Shown piece by piece: positions 55,484-64,000 of a stretch of 64,000 bases of DNA (the first letter of the stretch is position 1; each line of letters begins with the position of its first letter). The notes under the pieces were generated by a model. That model searched no databases and was not told where the DNA came from. It was given only the letters and a program-made list of their open reading frames with translations. The stretch is from Dehalococcoidales bacterium (GTDB lineage Bacteria; Chloroflexota; Dehalococcoidia; Dehalococcoidales; UBA5627), in assembly GCA_041656115.1 (NCBI GenBank), contig JBBAED010000002.1, forward strand, positions 124,001 to 188,000, in the 5' to 3' direction. A program made the translations under genes and the position numbers.

Positions 55484-55939
55484 ATGAATGTAGTTTTTTT
55501 AAAGAATGTTGCGGGCGTTGCCAAAGCGGGAGATGTTAAAGAGGTTGCCGACGGGTATGCCAGAAATTACCTGATACCGAATAAGCTGGCGGTACCGGCA
55601 ACCGAAAACGTTAAAGCGGAGCTTGCCAAACAAGCCAAAGCCCAACAGAAAAAGCAGGCGCAAATGGAAGCCGAGTTTAAGCAAACGGCAGAGCAAATCG
55701 AAAAAGCGAACCTGGTTTTAAAAGCCAAAACCGGCGCCAACGGGCGTCTTTTCGGCTCAATTACCGCCGCCGATATTGCCAAAGAACTCGAAGGCTCCGC
55801 CGGAATTATTGTTGACAGACGTAAAATCGAGCTGCCCGAACCGATTCGCGAGCTGGGCGCTTTTGAGGTTATTGTTAAACTTTACAAAGATATCAATGCT
55901 AAATTGAAAATAACGGTTCGAAGCCTGGAGGAAAACTGA
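55484..55939 (+). CDS. rplI: Ribosomal protein L9
   Basis: A 151-residue bL9. N-terminal VVFLKNVAGVAKAGDVKEVADGYARNYLIPNKLA is the family signature, followed by the long connecting helix and the C-terminal RNA-binding domain. One base before dnaB; rplI-dnaB pairing is conserved in many bacteria. Confidence 0.97.
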   Translation: MNVVFLKNVAGVAKAGDVKEVADGYARNYLIPNKLAVPATENVKAELAKQAKAQQKKQAQMEAEFKQTAEQIEKANLVLKAKTGANGRLFGSITAADIAKELEGSAGIIVDRRKIELPEPIRELGAFEVIVKLYKDINAKLKITVRSLEEN

Positions 55940-55940
55940 A

Positions 55941-57299
55941 TTGTCGGCTGAGCGCTTACCGCCATATGATATAGACGCCGAAGAAGCCGTTAACGGTTCG
56001 CTGTTAATCGATGGGAGCGCTATTCACGAAACAATTGTTTTTCTAAAGCCGAAGGACTTTTACTCCGAGCCTAACCGCTGGATTTATCAGGCGTGTTTAA
56101 CGCTTTACAGGCGCGACGAAGCAATTAACCAAATCACCGTTGCGCAGGAGCTGGAGCGCGAGGGGCGGCTGGAGAAGAGCGGCGGGGCGGCCTATCTGAG
56201 CCGCCTGGTTTCGATTGTGCCGACTTCGCTTGATATCGAACACTACGGGCGCATTGTCTACCGCCTTTCGATAATGCGGCAACTGATTATAGCTGCCGAC
56301 AGTATCTCTAAAATCGGCTATGACGCCGGCCCCGATGTGAATGTTTCCTTAAACAAAGCCGAGGACTTGCTGTTTCAACTGCGCCAAGAGCATATGCTCG
56401 ACTTTGTGCATATTAAAAATATACTTGACGGCTATTTTGAACCGCCGCCCGCCCCCAGCGAGGGCGTCGCTATCCCGCAAATATTTACGGGGCTGCACGG
56501 ATTGGATGATTTGTTGGGCGGTTTTAAACGTTCCGAAATGATAATTCTGGCTGCCCGCCCCAGCGTCGGTAAAACAAGCCTGGCGTTAAATATTGCGCGT
56601 AACGCCGCCGTGGATCAGGGGGCTTGTGTCGCAATTTTCAGCCTTGAAATGTCTAAGGACGCTCTGGCGCAAAGGCTGCTTTCGGGCGAAACGGGCATTA
56701 ACGCCAACCGCTTGAAACTGACCTTAAATACCGAGGAAGAGGAACGCAAGGTAATGGAAGCAATCGGTGTTTTATCCGAGGCTTCTATTTTTATTGACGA
56801 TTCGCCGCAAGTACAGGTGACCGAAATGCGCAGTAAGGCCAGCCGCTTAAACTTTGAACGTAAGATTGACTTGATTGTCGTTGACTATTTACAGCTTTTG
56901 CAGGGTGATACCCATAACAATAACCGCGTTCAGGAAATCAGCCTGATTTCGCGTTCGTTAAAGGCCTTAGCGCGCGAGCTTGACGTGCCGGTGCTGGCGG
57001 TTTCCCAGCTTAGCCGTGCGATTGAAAAGCGCGACAAACACGAGCCGATGCTTTCGGACTTAAGAGACAGCGGCAGTATCGAACAGGATGCCGATGTTGT
57101 TATTTTTGTAAGCCGCGAAGAAATGATTTTCCGCAACGAAGAAGATTGGCGGGCGGCGCACCCCGACGAAGAATACCCGCGCGGTATCGCCGATATTATT
57201 GTTGCCAAAAACAGAAACGGCCCGACCGGTAATACTAAGGTACGCTTTATTAACAGGCTCACCAAGTTTGATAATTTAACAACCGCCGGAGTGGATTAA
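55941..57299 (+). CDS. dnaB: Replicative DNA helicase
   Basis: A 452-residue hexameric helicase. N-terminal DnaB domain (PPYDIDAEEAVNGSLLID), RecA-like core with Walker A ARPSVGKTSLALNIARN, Walker B IVVDYLQLL, and the C-terminal SDLRDSGSIEQDADVV block. TTG start with GGAGG upstream, overlapping nothing but one base after rplI. Confidence 0.96.
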   Translation: MSAERLPPYDIDAEEAVNGSLLIDGSAIHETIVFLKPKDFYSEPNRWIYQACLTLYRRDEAINQITVAQELEREGRLEKSGGAAYLSRLVSIVPTSLDIEHYGRIVYRLSIMRQLIIAADSISKIGYDAGPDVNVSLNKAEDLLFQLRQEHMLDFVHIKNILDGYFEPPPAPSEGVAIPQIFTGLHGLDDLLGGFKRSEMIILAARPSVGKTSLALNIARNAAVDQGACVAIFSLEMSKDALAQRLLSGETGINANRLKLTLNTEEEERKVMEAIGVLSEASIFIDDSPQVQVTEMRSKASRLNFERKIDLIVVDYLQLLQGDTHNNNRVQEISLISRSLKALARELDVPVLAVSQLSRAIEKRDKHEPMLSDLRDSGSIEQDADVVIFVSREEMIFRNEEDWRAAHPDEEYPRGIADIIVAKNRNGPTGNTKVRFINRLTKFDNLTTAGVD

Positions 57300-57300
57300 A

Positions 57301-57999
57301 ATGAAGGCTTTTAGCGGGTTTCCGGCTAAAATGAGCTTTACCCCCGTTCCGAACGCCTTTATTAACAACCTGTTACCGCAAATTGACGATATCGGTGAGC
57401 TAAAGGTAACCTTGCATGTTATTGAAGCGCTTTACGCTAAAAAAGGGTTTCCGCAGTATGTTGCTTTTAGCGAACTGGCGGCAAATGCGAGTTTAATCAG
57501 TAATTTCAAAGAAAGAGAAGTACCGGCGGACGGGCTGAAAGAGGCGTTGCAAAAAGCGGTGGCACGCCAAACGATTTTGGAACTGGAAACCGACAAGGGC
57601 GCGCTTTATTTATTAAACACCGAGGCTAACAGACAGGCAGCCGGGAAAATAAAAAGCGGCGTAATCAAGATAAAAGGGATTGCGGCGGCGGAAACCGCAG
57701 CGGTTAATATTCCCGAAGATATTAATGTTTTCGGGTTATACGAAGAAAATATCGGGATGTTAACACCGATGGTTGCCGAGGAATTAAAGGATATTATTAA
57801 AATATTCCCCGAAGATTGGATTGCGGACGCCATTAAGGAAGCGGTGAAACAAAACGCCCGCAAATTGAGTTACATTGTAGCGATATTGGAACGCTGGGCT
57901 AAAGAAGGTAGGAGTGATGGAGCATATCGGCGAGATATTCAAAAAGACGACCCCCAAAAATACACCGGCGGCAAGTACGGACGTTACGTCCAACGCTGA
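57301..57999 (+). CDS. dnaD: DnaD-domain primosome protein
   Basis: A 232-residue protein with an N-terminal DnaD-like winged helix and a C-terminal DnaD/DnaB2 domain (about 140-205: FGLYEENIGMLTPMVAEELKD, IKEAVKQNARKLSYIVAILERW) ending in KYTGGKYGRYVQR. Probably helps load the DnaB helicase. Its last 83 bases overlap the downstream ATPase gene in another frame. Confidence 0.88.
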   Translation: MKAFSGFPAKMSFTPVPNAFINNLLPQIDDIGELKVTLHVIEALYAKKGFPQYVAFSELAANASLISNFKEREVPADGLKEALQKAVARQTILELETDKGALYLLNTEANRQAAGKIKSGVIKIKGIAAAETAAVNIPEDINVFGLYEENIGMLTPMVAEELKDIIKIFPEDWIADAIKEAVKQNARKLSYIVAILERWAKEGRSDGAYRRDIQKDDPQKYTGGKYGRYVQR

Positions 58000-59332
58000 A
58001 GAAGAGCTTTCCGTATCTTCCGGTTGTGCCGTCTGCCAAGGCGCCGGGTTCGTTTATCCCCTGTTGGCAACCGGTAAGCCGGATTATACACAGGCAGTTC
58101 CGTGCGAATGCTTATACCAAAAAAGCAACAAACAACGCCAGGTTGTGCTTGAAAAATACAGCAATATCGGCTCGTTAAAAAGGCTGACCTTTGCCAATTT
58201 GATTCCGCAAGGCAGAAGCGGCGCGCCGACCGGACAGCGCAAATTCGAAGCCGCCTATAACGGCGCCAAGGAGTTTGCCGCTAACCCCGACGGCTGGCTT
58301 ATTTTTATCGGCCCGAGCAGTTCCGGTAAAACCCATATCGCGGCGGCAATCGCCGGCGAGCGGATTAGCAAAGGACACCCCGTTTTTTATATTACCGCCG
58401 CCGACTTATTGGATCATTTGCGTTCGGCTTTTAGCCCCGAAAGCGAGCTGACTTACGATAAACTCTTTGAACAGGTACGCAATACGCCGTTACTGATACT
58501 TGATGATTTAAGCACCCATTCCGATAAGGCTTGGGCCAAAGAAAAACTCGACCAGCTTTTAAACCATCGCTTTAACCACGAACTGCCGACCGTTATTACC
58601 GCCACCCCACCGATACAACAGCTGGGTGACCGAATTATAAACCGCATCACCGACCCGCGTTTAAGCAAGGTCTTTTATATTGAAGAGCAAAACGGCGAAA
58701 CAAACGACGCCGGTTGGGGCGAGGGTTTGGAACTGCAAAAACAGATGACTTTTGCTAATTTTGATTGGAAAAGGGTTAACTTGCCGCTCTCCCAAAGAGA
58801 GAATTTGGAACGTGTTTACAGGCTGGCGCTTGAGTATGCCAAATCACCCGACGGCTGGCTTGTTTTGCAGGGAGTTACCGGCTGCGGCAAAACGCATTTG
58901 GCCTCGGCAATCGTTAATTACAGGTACGAAGCCGGCAGTAAGGCCCTTTTTATTTTCGTGCCTGAATTCTTGGATCACCTGCGCTCGGCATTTAACCCCG
59001 ACAGCAAGGTTTCGTACGACCAGCTTTTCGAAAAGGTAAAAACAACGCCCCTGCTTGTACTGGACGATTTCGGTGAGCAAGCCGCAACCGCCTGGGCACG
59101 CGAGAAGCTTTATCAGGTAATTAACTCGCGTTATAATGCGCGGCTGGCAACAATTATTACCACGCGCTGTTCGCTTGATGAAATCGACAGCCCGATTCGT
59201 TCGCGCTTTATCGACCCGAAAATCAGTATTACTTTTGCGATCGAAGCCCCCGATTACAGGGGTGACAGCGCGCCGGCGCAACCCCAAACCAAAAGGTATG
59301 CAAAAACCTATCCCCGAACCAAAAAAGGGTAG
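57917..59332 (+). CDS. Tandem two-domain DnaC/IstB-like AAA+ ATPase
   Basis: A 471-residue helicase-loader-like protein. An N-terminal zinc-binding-like part (CAVCQGAG ... VPCEC) is followed by two AAA+ domains: first Walker A GPSSSGKTHIA and Walker B LLILDDLS; second Walker A GVTGCGKTHLA and Walker B LLVLDDFGE. A usual DnaC/DnaI has one domain (about 250-300 residues). The start at 57917 lies inside dnaD, 83 bases before its stop. An in-frame GTG is at 57914. Location after dnaB-dnaD supports a loader role. Confidence 0.86.
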   Translation: MEHIGEIFKKTTPKNTPAASTDVTSNAEEELSVSSGCAVCQGAGFVYPLLATGKPDYTQAVPCECLYQKSNKQRQVVLEKYSNIGSLKRLTFANLIPQGRSGAPTGQRKFEAAYNGAKEFAANPDGWLIFIGPSSSGKTHIAAAIAGERISKGHPVFYITAADLLDHLRSAFSPESELTYDKLFEQVRNTPLLILDDLSTHSDKAWAKEKLDQLLNHRFNHELPTVITATPPIQQLGDRIINRITDPRLSKVFYIEEQNGETNDAGWGEGLELQKQMTFANFDWKRVNLPLSQRENLERVYRLALEYAKSPDGWLVLQGVTGCGKTHLASAIVNYRYEAGSKALFIFVPEFLDHLRSAFNPDSKVSYDQLFEKVKTTPLLVLDDFGEQAATAWAREKLYQVINSRYNARLATIITTRCSLDEIDSPIRSRFIDPKISITFAIEAPDYRGDSAPAQPQTKRYAKTYPRTKKG

Positions 59333-59478
59333 TCGAGGCCGTTGATAAAAGGGTAAGCGTTCAGCCAAAAAGAGGGTTTGAAAATATGAAAATTGCGGGT
59401 ATTTAACAAGTAAAACTTGCCAGCCCGCCGTTTTTTTCGATACAATAAAGTAGTTTTAAGTATTGTGAGCCATAAGCT

Positions 59479-59997
59479 ATGCATAATAGTCCGGTATTGG
59501 TACTTAATCAGAGTTACGAACCCTTAAGCATTTGCCATGCCCGCCGAGCCATCGTATTGATGATTGAAGGGAAGGCGGAAATGCTTGAGAACGGGAAAGG
59601 TTATGTCCGTTCGGTTTACAATATCTTCCCGATACCGACAGTAATTAAACTGGACTTCTTCGTTAAAAGAACACGCCGCCCCGAGCATAAATTGACCCGC
59701 TTCGGGGTTTTTCATCGCGATAACTATATTTGCCAATATTGCGGTAAAGCCGAAAAACAACTAACGATTGACCACGTTATTCCGCGTTCGCGAGGGGGTT
59801 TGCATACTTGGGAGAACACCACCACCGCCTGCGTGCCCTGTAATTTGCATAAAGCCGGCAGAACACCGGAGCAAGCCCGTATGAAACTGCTTTCGATTCC
59901 GCAAATACCGCAAAGAAACTTGCCGTTCTACCTGCCGCACCGCTACGTTGCGCATACCAAGGAATGGGATAAGTATTTGGCGCCTTATAACTTGTAA
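59479..59997 (+). CDS. HNH endonuclease-family protein
   Basis: A 172-residue HNH protein. N-terminal VLVLNQSYEPLSICHARRAI is typical of the cellular HNH family. The nuclease motif is CQYCGKAEKQLTIDHVIPRSRGG ... CVPCNLHKAG, with both zinc-binding CxxC pairs. Role unproven; the family is often a single chromosomal gene. Confidence 0.9.
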   Translation: MHNSPVLVLNQSYEPLSICHARRAIVLMIEGKAEMLENGKGYVRSVYNIFPIPTVIKLDFFVKRTRRPEHKLTRFGVFHRDNYICQYCGKAEKQLTIDHVIPRSRGGLHTWENTTTACVPCNLHKAGRTPEQARMKLLSIPQIPQRNLPFYLPHRYVAHTKEWDKYLAPYNL

Positions 59998-59999
59998 TG

Positions 60000-60173
60000 C
60001 TACCATTCGGCGCTTTGGTCGCGCTTTTCTTTTTGAGCTTTCAGCCTGCTTTCGTAAACCTTGCCCCAGCTTAAAACACCGATAGCAAGCATTAACGCCT
60101 CTTTTTCGGCGCTTTCAAAGGTATGTTTCTCGACAAGTTTGGTTAATATTGCCACCGCTTCTTTGTATTCCAT
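60000..60173 (-). CDS. Small hypothetical protein
   Basis: A 57-residue helical, charged protein (MEYKEAVAILTKL, ALMLAIGVLSWGKVYESRLK). No family recognised. It ends 3 bases from the convergent HNH gene. The start at 60173 is preceded by GCAGG; the ATG at 60182 is an alternative. The strand, helical composition and fit between neighbours support it. Confidence 0.65.
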   Translation of the reverse strand: MEYKEAVAILTKLVEKHTFESAEKEALMLAIGVLSWGKVYESRLKAQKEKRDQSAEW

Positions 60174-60191
60174 TACCTGCATACCCCTAAA

Positions 60192-60219
60192 CTAAAAAGA
60201 GGGGTTTTTAGCCCCTCTT
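60192..60219 (-). terminator. Rho-independent terminator after ricT
   Basis: AAGAGGGG (60197-60204) and CCCCTCTT (60212-60219) form a perfect 8-bp stem. On the minus strand it is followed by TTTTTAG, just after the ricT stop at 60225. Confidence 0.75.
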
Positions 60220-60224
60220 ACTTA

Positions 60225-61268
60225 TTAAGATTTGGGTTTATTTTGTTTGCGGCGGCGGCGCCTTTGATCTTGTTCTTTCGGTGTTTCTTTTACTTCTTTT
60301 GCTTCTTTTTCCGTTTGCAGTTCTTTTAATGTCTTTTCAATTCGAGCGCCGGTTTCCGTTTCCAATAAAACAGTACCTTTAATCGGGTTACTGCCGACAA
60401 CAACCGTATTAACAAGCGCATTCCCCATCTGCGTTTGAATGTTTTCGCCGTTTCTGGGGAGTTCCTTTTTCATATCGCGGTATTGTTCAAATTCATAGCC
60501 CAAACAGCAGAGCAACCGACCGCAAGTTCCCGAAATCTTCATCGGGTTTAACGGTAGGTTTTGCTCCTTGGCCATCTTAATTGAAACAGGATTGAACTCG
60601 TTTAGAAACGTTGCACAGCAAAGGGGACGCCCGCACCTGCCGTAACCGCCGATTAGTTTCGCTTCGTCACGCGGCCCGACTTGCCTCATTTCAACCCGCG
60701 TTTTTAGTTTGTGGCTCAGTTCGCGCACCAGTTCGCGGAAATCAACCCTGCCCTCGGACCCGAAAAAGATTGTAAGGTGATTACCTTCCAAGTTATATTC
60801 GGCTGAAATCAGTTTCATCGGCAAATTCATGCGTTTTACAATTTCACCGCACTCCATTAAGGCTTCGTCTTCTTTTTCCTCTAACTTGGCAGCGCTTATT
60901 AAATCTTCTTCCGTTGCCATCCGCACCACCGATTTTAACGGCTTGGTAATCATGTTATCGAAGGCTTTAACAACCGTACGCGCCACCTGCCCGACTTCCA
61001 TCCCGCGCGCCGTTTCAACTATAACGTTGTCACCCAATTTAAGCTCAAAACCGGAGGGGTCAAACGAGTAAACCTTACCCGCTTTTTTGAAACGAACCCC
61101 AACAACATCAACGGTTAGGGTTTCGTTTTGCTCGGGCTGTTCCTCCGCCGGTTCTTGGGGAATATCTTCTCTTGTTTCTGCGGCAATTTCTTTTTGTTCC
61201 GAATTTGAATCTTTATCGGCTGAATCGTCGCCGGTTATTTCCGCGCTTAATTCTTCGTTTTCGTCCAT
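60225..61268 (-). CDS. ricT: PSP1-domain protein (RicT/YaaT-like)
   Basis: A 347-residue protein. An acidic N-terminal tail is followed by a PSP1 domain (about 60-280) with the Cys set GRCGRPLCCATF and GTCGRLLCCLGYEF that in RicT helps bind [4Fe-4S]/FAD and supports RNA processing. The C-terminus is basic (DQRRRRRKQNKPKS). It lies 5 bases after holB, as in many bacteria (holB-ricT). Confidence 0.9.
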   Translation of the reverse strand: MDENEELSAEITGDDSADKDSNSEQKEIAAETREDIPQEPAEEQPEQNETLTVDVVGVRFKKAGKVYSFDPSGFELKLGDNVIVETARGMEVGQVARTVVKAFDNMITKPLKSVVRMATEEDLISAAKLEEKEDEALMECGEIVKRMNLPMKLISAEYNLEGNHLTIFFGSEGRVDFRELVRELSHKLKTRVEMRQVGPRDEAKLIGGYGRCGRPLCCATFLNEFNPVSIKMAKEQNLPLNPMKISGTCGRLLCCLGYEFEQYRDMKKELPRNGENIQTQMGNALVNTVVVGSNPIKGTVLLETETGARIEKTLKELQTEKEAKEVKETPKEQDQRRRRRKQNKPKS

Positions 61269-61273
61269 TAGGC

Positions 61274-62305
61274 TTACCTCTTAACAATACCCTCTGTAAT
61301 AACAGGGATATCCAGCATCATTACTTCCAAAGCCAACCTCGCATTGGCATTAAAACTGAGTTTATCTTTGGTTTCTTTTATTGTTTGAATCGCATTTCTG
61401 ATATCGCAAACGGTAACCCGGTCGCTAAGGCGCTGCAAGTTATCAAGCGCATCAATATTAACAACCGTATCCGCTAAACCTGTTTTTACCAAAAGGATAT
61501 CCCGCCATGCGCAAATCCACTCCTCCAGTATATCATAAACAAGGGCTCTTTCTTTGCCGAATTTAGTTGATAAGCTGAAAGCATAGTCGAAGCGTTCAGG
61601 GATTCCGGCGGAGATTAGTTCCAGCACCTTATCTCTGGTTTCATAATGCTTTGCTAAAAACTCTGCGTCTTCGGCCGCTTTTAACGCCCATTCAAAACAA
61701 CCTTTGCTAAGCCTGCTCAGCAAAACAGCCTTATCTTTATCGACGCCACAAGCTGATACCAATCTTTCCGCTATGATTGGCGGCGCAATCGGTGTTAAGG
61801 CAATTTCACGACAGCGCGATACCACCGTTTCGGGAATAAGGTTTGCATTGGGAGCCACTAAAATAAAAAACAGCTGAGTTACCGGTTCTTCCAATGTTTT
61901 TAGAAAACAGTTAGCGGCTTCGATTGAAAGCAACTCGGCATCTTTGATTATAAAGACCTTGTGCTTACCTTCAAAAGGGGGCAAGCTTGCCGAGCGCTGA
62001 ATCTGACGGATATCATCAATACTGATTTCCTTACGCGTTTTTTCATCTTCTTCAACCACGGTTGATTCAAGTGAAGTTATTTGAACGTCAGCATGCTGAT
62101 TTTGACGTATTTTTAAGCACGATTCGCATTCCCCGCAAGGAGGAGATTCCGCTTGGCAATTCAGTGCCTGTGCAATATCTGAGGCAAGCGTCATTTTACC
62201 GACATAAGGGGGGCCTGTAATCAGCAAAGCATGGGGCAAATTGCGTTTTTTTATGTTATTTTGAAGGATTGACAAGAGTTTATCTTGCCCGACAACTCTC
62301 CACAT
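61274..62305 (-). CDS. holB: DNA polymerase III subunit delta'
   Basis: A 343-residue clamp-loader subunit. VGQDKLLSILQNNIKKRNLPHALLITGPPYVGKMTLA carries the Walker A region (modified GPPYVGKMT). A four-Cys zinc site CQAESPPCGECESC follows, then SVDDIR-like EISIDDIRQIQRS and the FLKTLEEP sensor region. The start at 62305 has GGGGG 5-10 bases upstream; a longer frame from 62368 would overlap lysA. Confidence 0.9.
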   Translation of the reverse strand: MWRVVGQDKLLSILQNNIKKRNLPHALLITGPPYVGKMTLASDIAQALNCQAESPPCGECESCLKIRQNQHADVQITSLESTVVEEDEKTRKEISIDDIRQIQRSASLPPFEGKHKVFIIKDAELLSIEAANCFLKTLEEPVTQLFFILVAPNANLIPETVVSRCREIALTPIAPPIIAERLVSACGVDKDKAVLLSRLSKGCFEWALKAAEDAEFLAKHYETRDKVLELISAGIPERFDYAFSLSTKFGKERALVYDILEEWICAWRDILLVKTGLADTVVNIDALDNLQRLSDRVTVCDIRNAIQTIKETKDKLSFNANARLALEVMMLDIPVITEGIVKR

Positions 62306-62327
62306 TTTAACCCCCGAGCCTAAACAT

Positions 62328-63638
62328 CTATAACAGGTCTTTTCGGATAAGATCTTGAAGGGTATCACGCTGGCGGATTAAACGTGCAGCCCCTTCTTTA
62401 ACCATTACAATTGCCGGTTTTAGCGAGGCATTGTAGTTACTTGCCATCGGCAGACAGTAGGCTCCGCAAACCGGTACGGCAAGGATATCGCCGTAAGTAA
62501 CGGGCGGTAACTTAATTTCTTGAATCAGGATATCACTCGATTCGCAAAACTTACCGGCAACCGTAAATAAATCGGTGTCTTCGGCGTCGGCCTTGTTGGC
62601 CAGTACCGCCTCGTATTCGGCTTGGTACAAAGCGGGGCGAATATTATCGGACATACCGCCGTCAATTGAAACATAACGCTTTAGACCGGAAATATCTTTA
62701 GTCATCCCGACCTGATAAAGAGCCACCCCCGCACGCGCCACAATCGATCGCCCGGGTTCAATTGTTAAGGAAGGCAGCGGTAAATCCAGCGCGTTGCATT
62801 TACTAACCAGCGCAGATATTATCGCATCCGCAAAATCACCGATTTTAACGTTCGGAGAATCAACGGTGTATCTTACAGGGAAGCCGCCGCCGATATCCAA
62901 TTCTTCCAACTCAAAACCGTATTTTCTTTCCATTTGAGCGGCAAAATCCAGCATAACATCAATTGCATCAATAAAGGGCTGCGTTTCGTTAATCAAAGAC
63001 CCGATATGACAATGCAACCCCACCAAGTTTAAGCTTTCAAAGGACATTGCCGTTGCGACCGCTTTTTCGGCATCAAAAAGCGGAAAACCGAACTTGCTTC
63101 CGGAAACGCCGGTGGTAATGTGTTGATGGGTATGGGCGTCCACTCCGGGGGTAATCCTCAAAAGAATATCGGGGATATAGGCCATTTTTTCGGCCAGTTT
63201 CGCCAACATTTTAAGCTCATCAAAGCTGTCAACCACAATACGGGCAAAGCGATTGCGGAGCGCTGTTTTTAACTCTTCAATCGATTTATTGTTACCGTGC
63301 AGATATATCATATCGTTCGGGAAACCGACCGACTCGGCAATTGAATACTCACCGGCGGACACAACATCCAAGCCGATGCCTTCTTCTTTTAACACGGAAG
63401 CAACCGCACGGTTGAGAAACGCTTTGCCGGCAAATACAATATTGGTGTCTTCGTACCTCTGTCCAAACTCTTCTTTAAACAGACGGCACATACCGCGCAG
63501 GGTTTCTTCGTCAAAAACATATAGCGGAGTGCCGTACTCTTTTGTAAGTTTAACCGTATCGCACCCGCCGATTATTAAATGGCCTTCGCTATCCACCTTT
63601 GTTTTAAGCGGGAATAGCTCAATTCGCTGTGTATTCAT
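62328..63638 (-). CDS. lysA: Diaminopimelate decarboxylase
   Basis: PLP enzyme for the last step of lysine synthesis, 436 residues. PLP Lys in NIVFAGKAFLNRAV, GLHCHIGSLI, EPGRSIVARAG, and the CESSDIL substrate-specificity loop are present. The promoter puts the transcript start at or next to the ATG, and no Shine-Dalgarno is visible. Confidence 0.95.
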   Translation of the reverse strand: MNTQRIELFPLKTKVDSEGHLIIGGCDTVKLTKEYGTPLYVFDEETLRGMCRLFKEEFGQRYEDTNIVFAGKAFLNRAVASVLKEEGIGLDVVSAGEYSIAESVGFPNDMIYLHGNNKSIEELKTALRNRFARIVVDSFDELKMLAKLAEKMAYIPDILLRITPGVDAHTHQHITTGVSGSKFGFPLFDAEKAVATAMSFESLNLVGLHCHIGSLINETQPFIDAIDVMLDFAAQMERKYGFELEELDIGGGFPVRYTVDSPNVKIGDFADAIISALVSKCNALDLPLPSLTIEPGRSIVARAGVALYQVGMTKDISGLKRYVSIDGGMSDNIRPALYQAEYEAVLANKADAEDTDLFTVAGKFCESSDILIQEIKLPPVTYGDILAVPVCGAYCLPMASNYNASLKPAIVMVKEGAARLIRQRDTLQDLIRKDLL

Positions 63639-63644
63639 ATCTAA

Positions 63645-63674
63645 ATGATAACAATACGAGACAGTTCAAGTCAA
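63645..63674 (-). promoter_or_regulatory. lysA promoter
   Basis: On the minus strand TTGACT (63669-63674), 18 bases, TATCAT (63645-63650). The -10 is only 7 bases from the ATG at 63638, which implies a leaderless mRNA. Confidence 0.6.
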
Positions 63675-63741
63675 TTTGCAATAGGCCCGCTTTTATTAAT
63701 TTTTTACCGGCGCTAAATATAAATTTGGTGCAGTACAAAAC

Positions 63742-63770
63742 TTTACAGACCAATTTTGATGGGTTAAAAT
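63742..63770 (+). promoter_or_regulatory. Promoter of the HAD hydrolase gene
   Basis: TTTACA (63742-63747), 17 bases, TAAAAT (63765-63770). AAGGAG follows before the ATG at 63795. Confidence 0.6.
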
Positions 63771-63794
63771 AGCCTTAGAATTAAGGAGTGCCAA

Positions 63795-64000
63795 ATGAAA
63801 GCTATATTTTTTGACATGTACAACACCCTCATTTGCTACAACCCCTCCCGCGAAGAAAGCCAGGCAAAATCGTTGGCTAAATTCGGTTTTGATATCAAAC
63901 CCGAACAGCTCTCGATTCCCGTTATTGCCGCAGATGAGTATTTTTACGACGAGAATGCCAAACTTGCCATGGCAAAGCGCAACGAAGAGGAAAAAAGAAA
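63795..64000 (+). CDS. HAD-superfamily hydrolase (cut by the window end)
   Basis: The first 68 codons of a HAD hydrolase. The N-terminal motif FFDMYNTLI holds the Asp; the usual second Asp of DxDxT is Tyr here (DMYNT), a common variant in this subfamily. The gene continues past the window. Confidence 0.8.
   Translation, partial: MKAIFFDMYNTLICYNPSREESQAKSLAKFGFDIKPEQLSIPVIAADEYFYDENAKLAMAKRNEEEKR

Overview
The window looks like a chromosome segment of an anaerobic, hydrogen-using bacterium, most likely a Chloroflexota of the class Dehalococcoidia or a relative. That assignment is inference. It rests on a complete hydrogenase-heterodisulfide reductase operon (MvhADG-HdrABC type), a dgt-dnaG-rpoD run, a primosome cluster (rplI-dnaB-dnaD-dnaC-like) and many short overlapping operons. 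Housekeeping genes are mixed with surface-protein and signalling genes.

Layout. 0.1-7.3 kb (minus strand): an Ala-rich tail-anchored coiled-coil protein, tRNA-Leu, a zinc-ribbon/LemA/HtpX membrane operon, a small TPR-Cys protein, and a large kinase that fuses an [FeFe]-hydrogenase-like sensor to a histidine kinase. 7.6-15.6 kb (minus): hdrC-hdrB-hdrA-mvhD-mvhG-mvhA plus a maturation protease. HdrA carries a complete inserted GltD-like NAD(P)H oxidoreductase module. 16.1-18.3 kb (plus): FmdE-like protein, methyltransferase and TatD hydrolase. 18.3-22.9 kb (plus): a strong promoter followed by a 72-residue peptide, a polyprenyl synthetase and a PDZ-like/polytopic sensor kinase. This arrangement strongly resembles the ComX-ComQ-ComP isoprenyl-peptide quorum-sensing system and is the most interesting feature here.

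23-28.5 kb (plus): two tandem paralogous Thr-rich lipoproteins and a 1040-residue membrane-anchored beta-helix surface protein. 28.7-36.6 kb (plus): two tRNA-Ser genes, AlkD-like repair protein, PEP synthase, dGTPase, DnaG and RpoD. 36.9-46.2 kb: SbcC, an AT-rich accessory island (TPR protein; PD-(D/E)XK nuclease, RNase J-like beta-lactamase-fold protein and DUF7662-like protein), an HD phosphohydrolase and UvrA. 46.3-54.2 kb (minus): a SipW/TasA-type surface-fibre locus with its own winged-helix regulator, an 11-repeat 1209-residue protein and a membrane-anchored partner. A 10-bp palindrome overlaps its promoter. 54.5-60 kb (plus): TrxB, L9, DnaB, DnaD, a tandem two-domain DnaC-like ATPase and an HNH protein. 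60-63.6 kb (minus): a small hypothetical protein, RicT/PSP1, DNA polymerase III delta' and LysA. The window ends inside a HAD hydrolase gene.

How it fits together: the Mvh-Hdr complex would take electrons from H2 and, through the extended HdrA, could couple them to NAD(P)H, ferredoxin and a disulfide-type acceptor. The FeFe-like kinase beside it may sense the hydrogen or redox state. Two surface systems (lipoproteins plus beta-helix protein; TasA-like fibres) suggest a structured cell envelope or biofilm. The ComQXP-like cassette next to the first of them suggests density-dependent control. Functional links between these blocks are inference from position.
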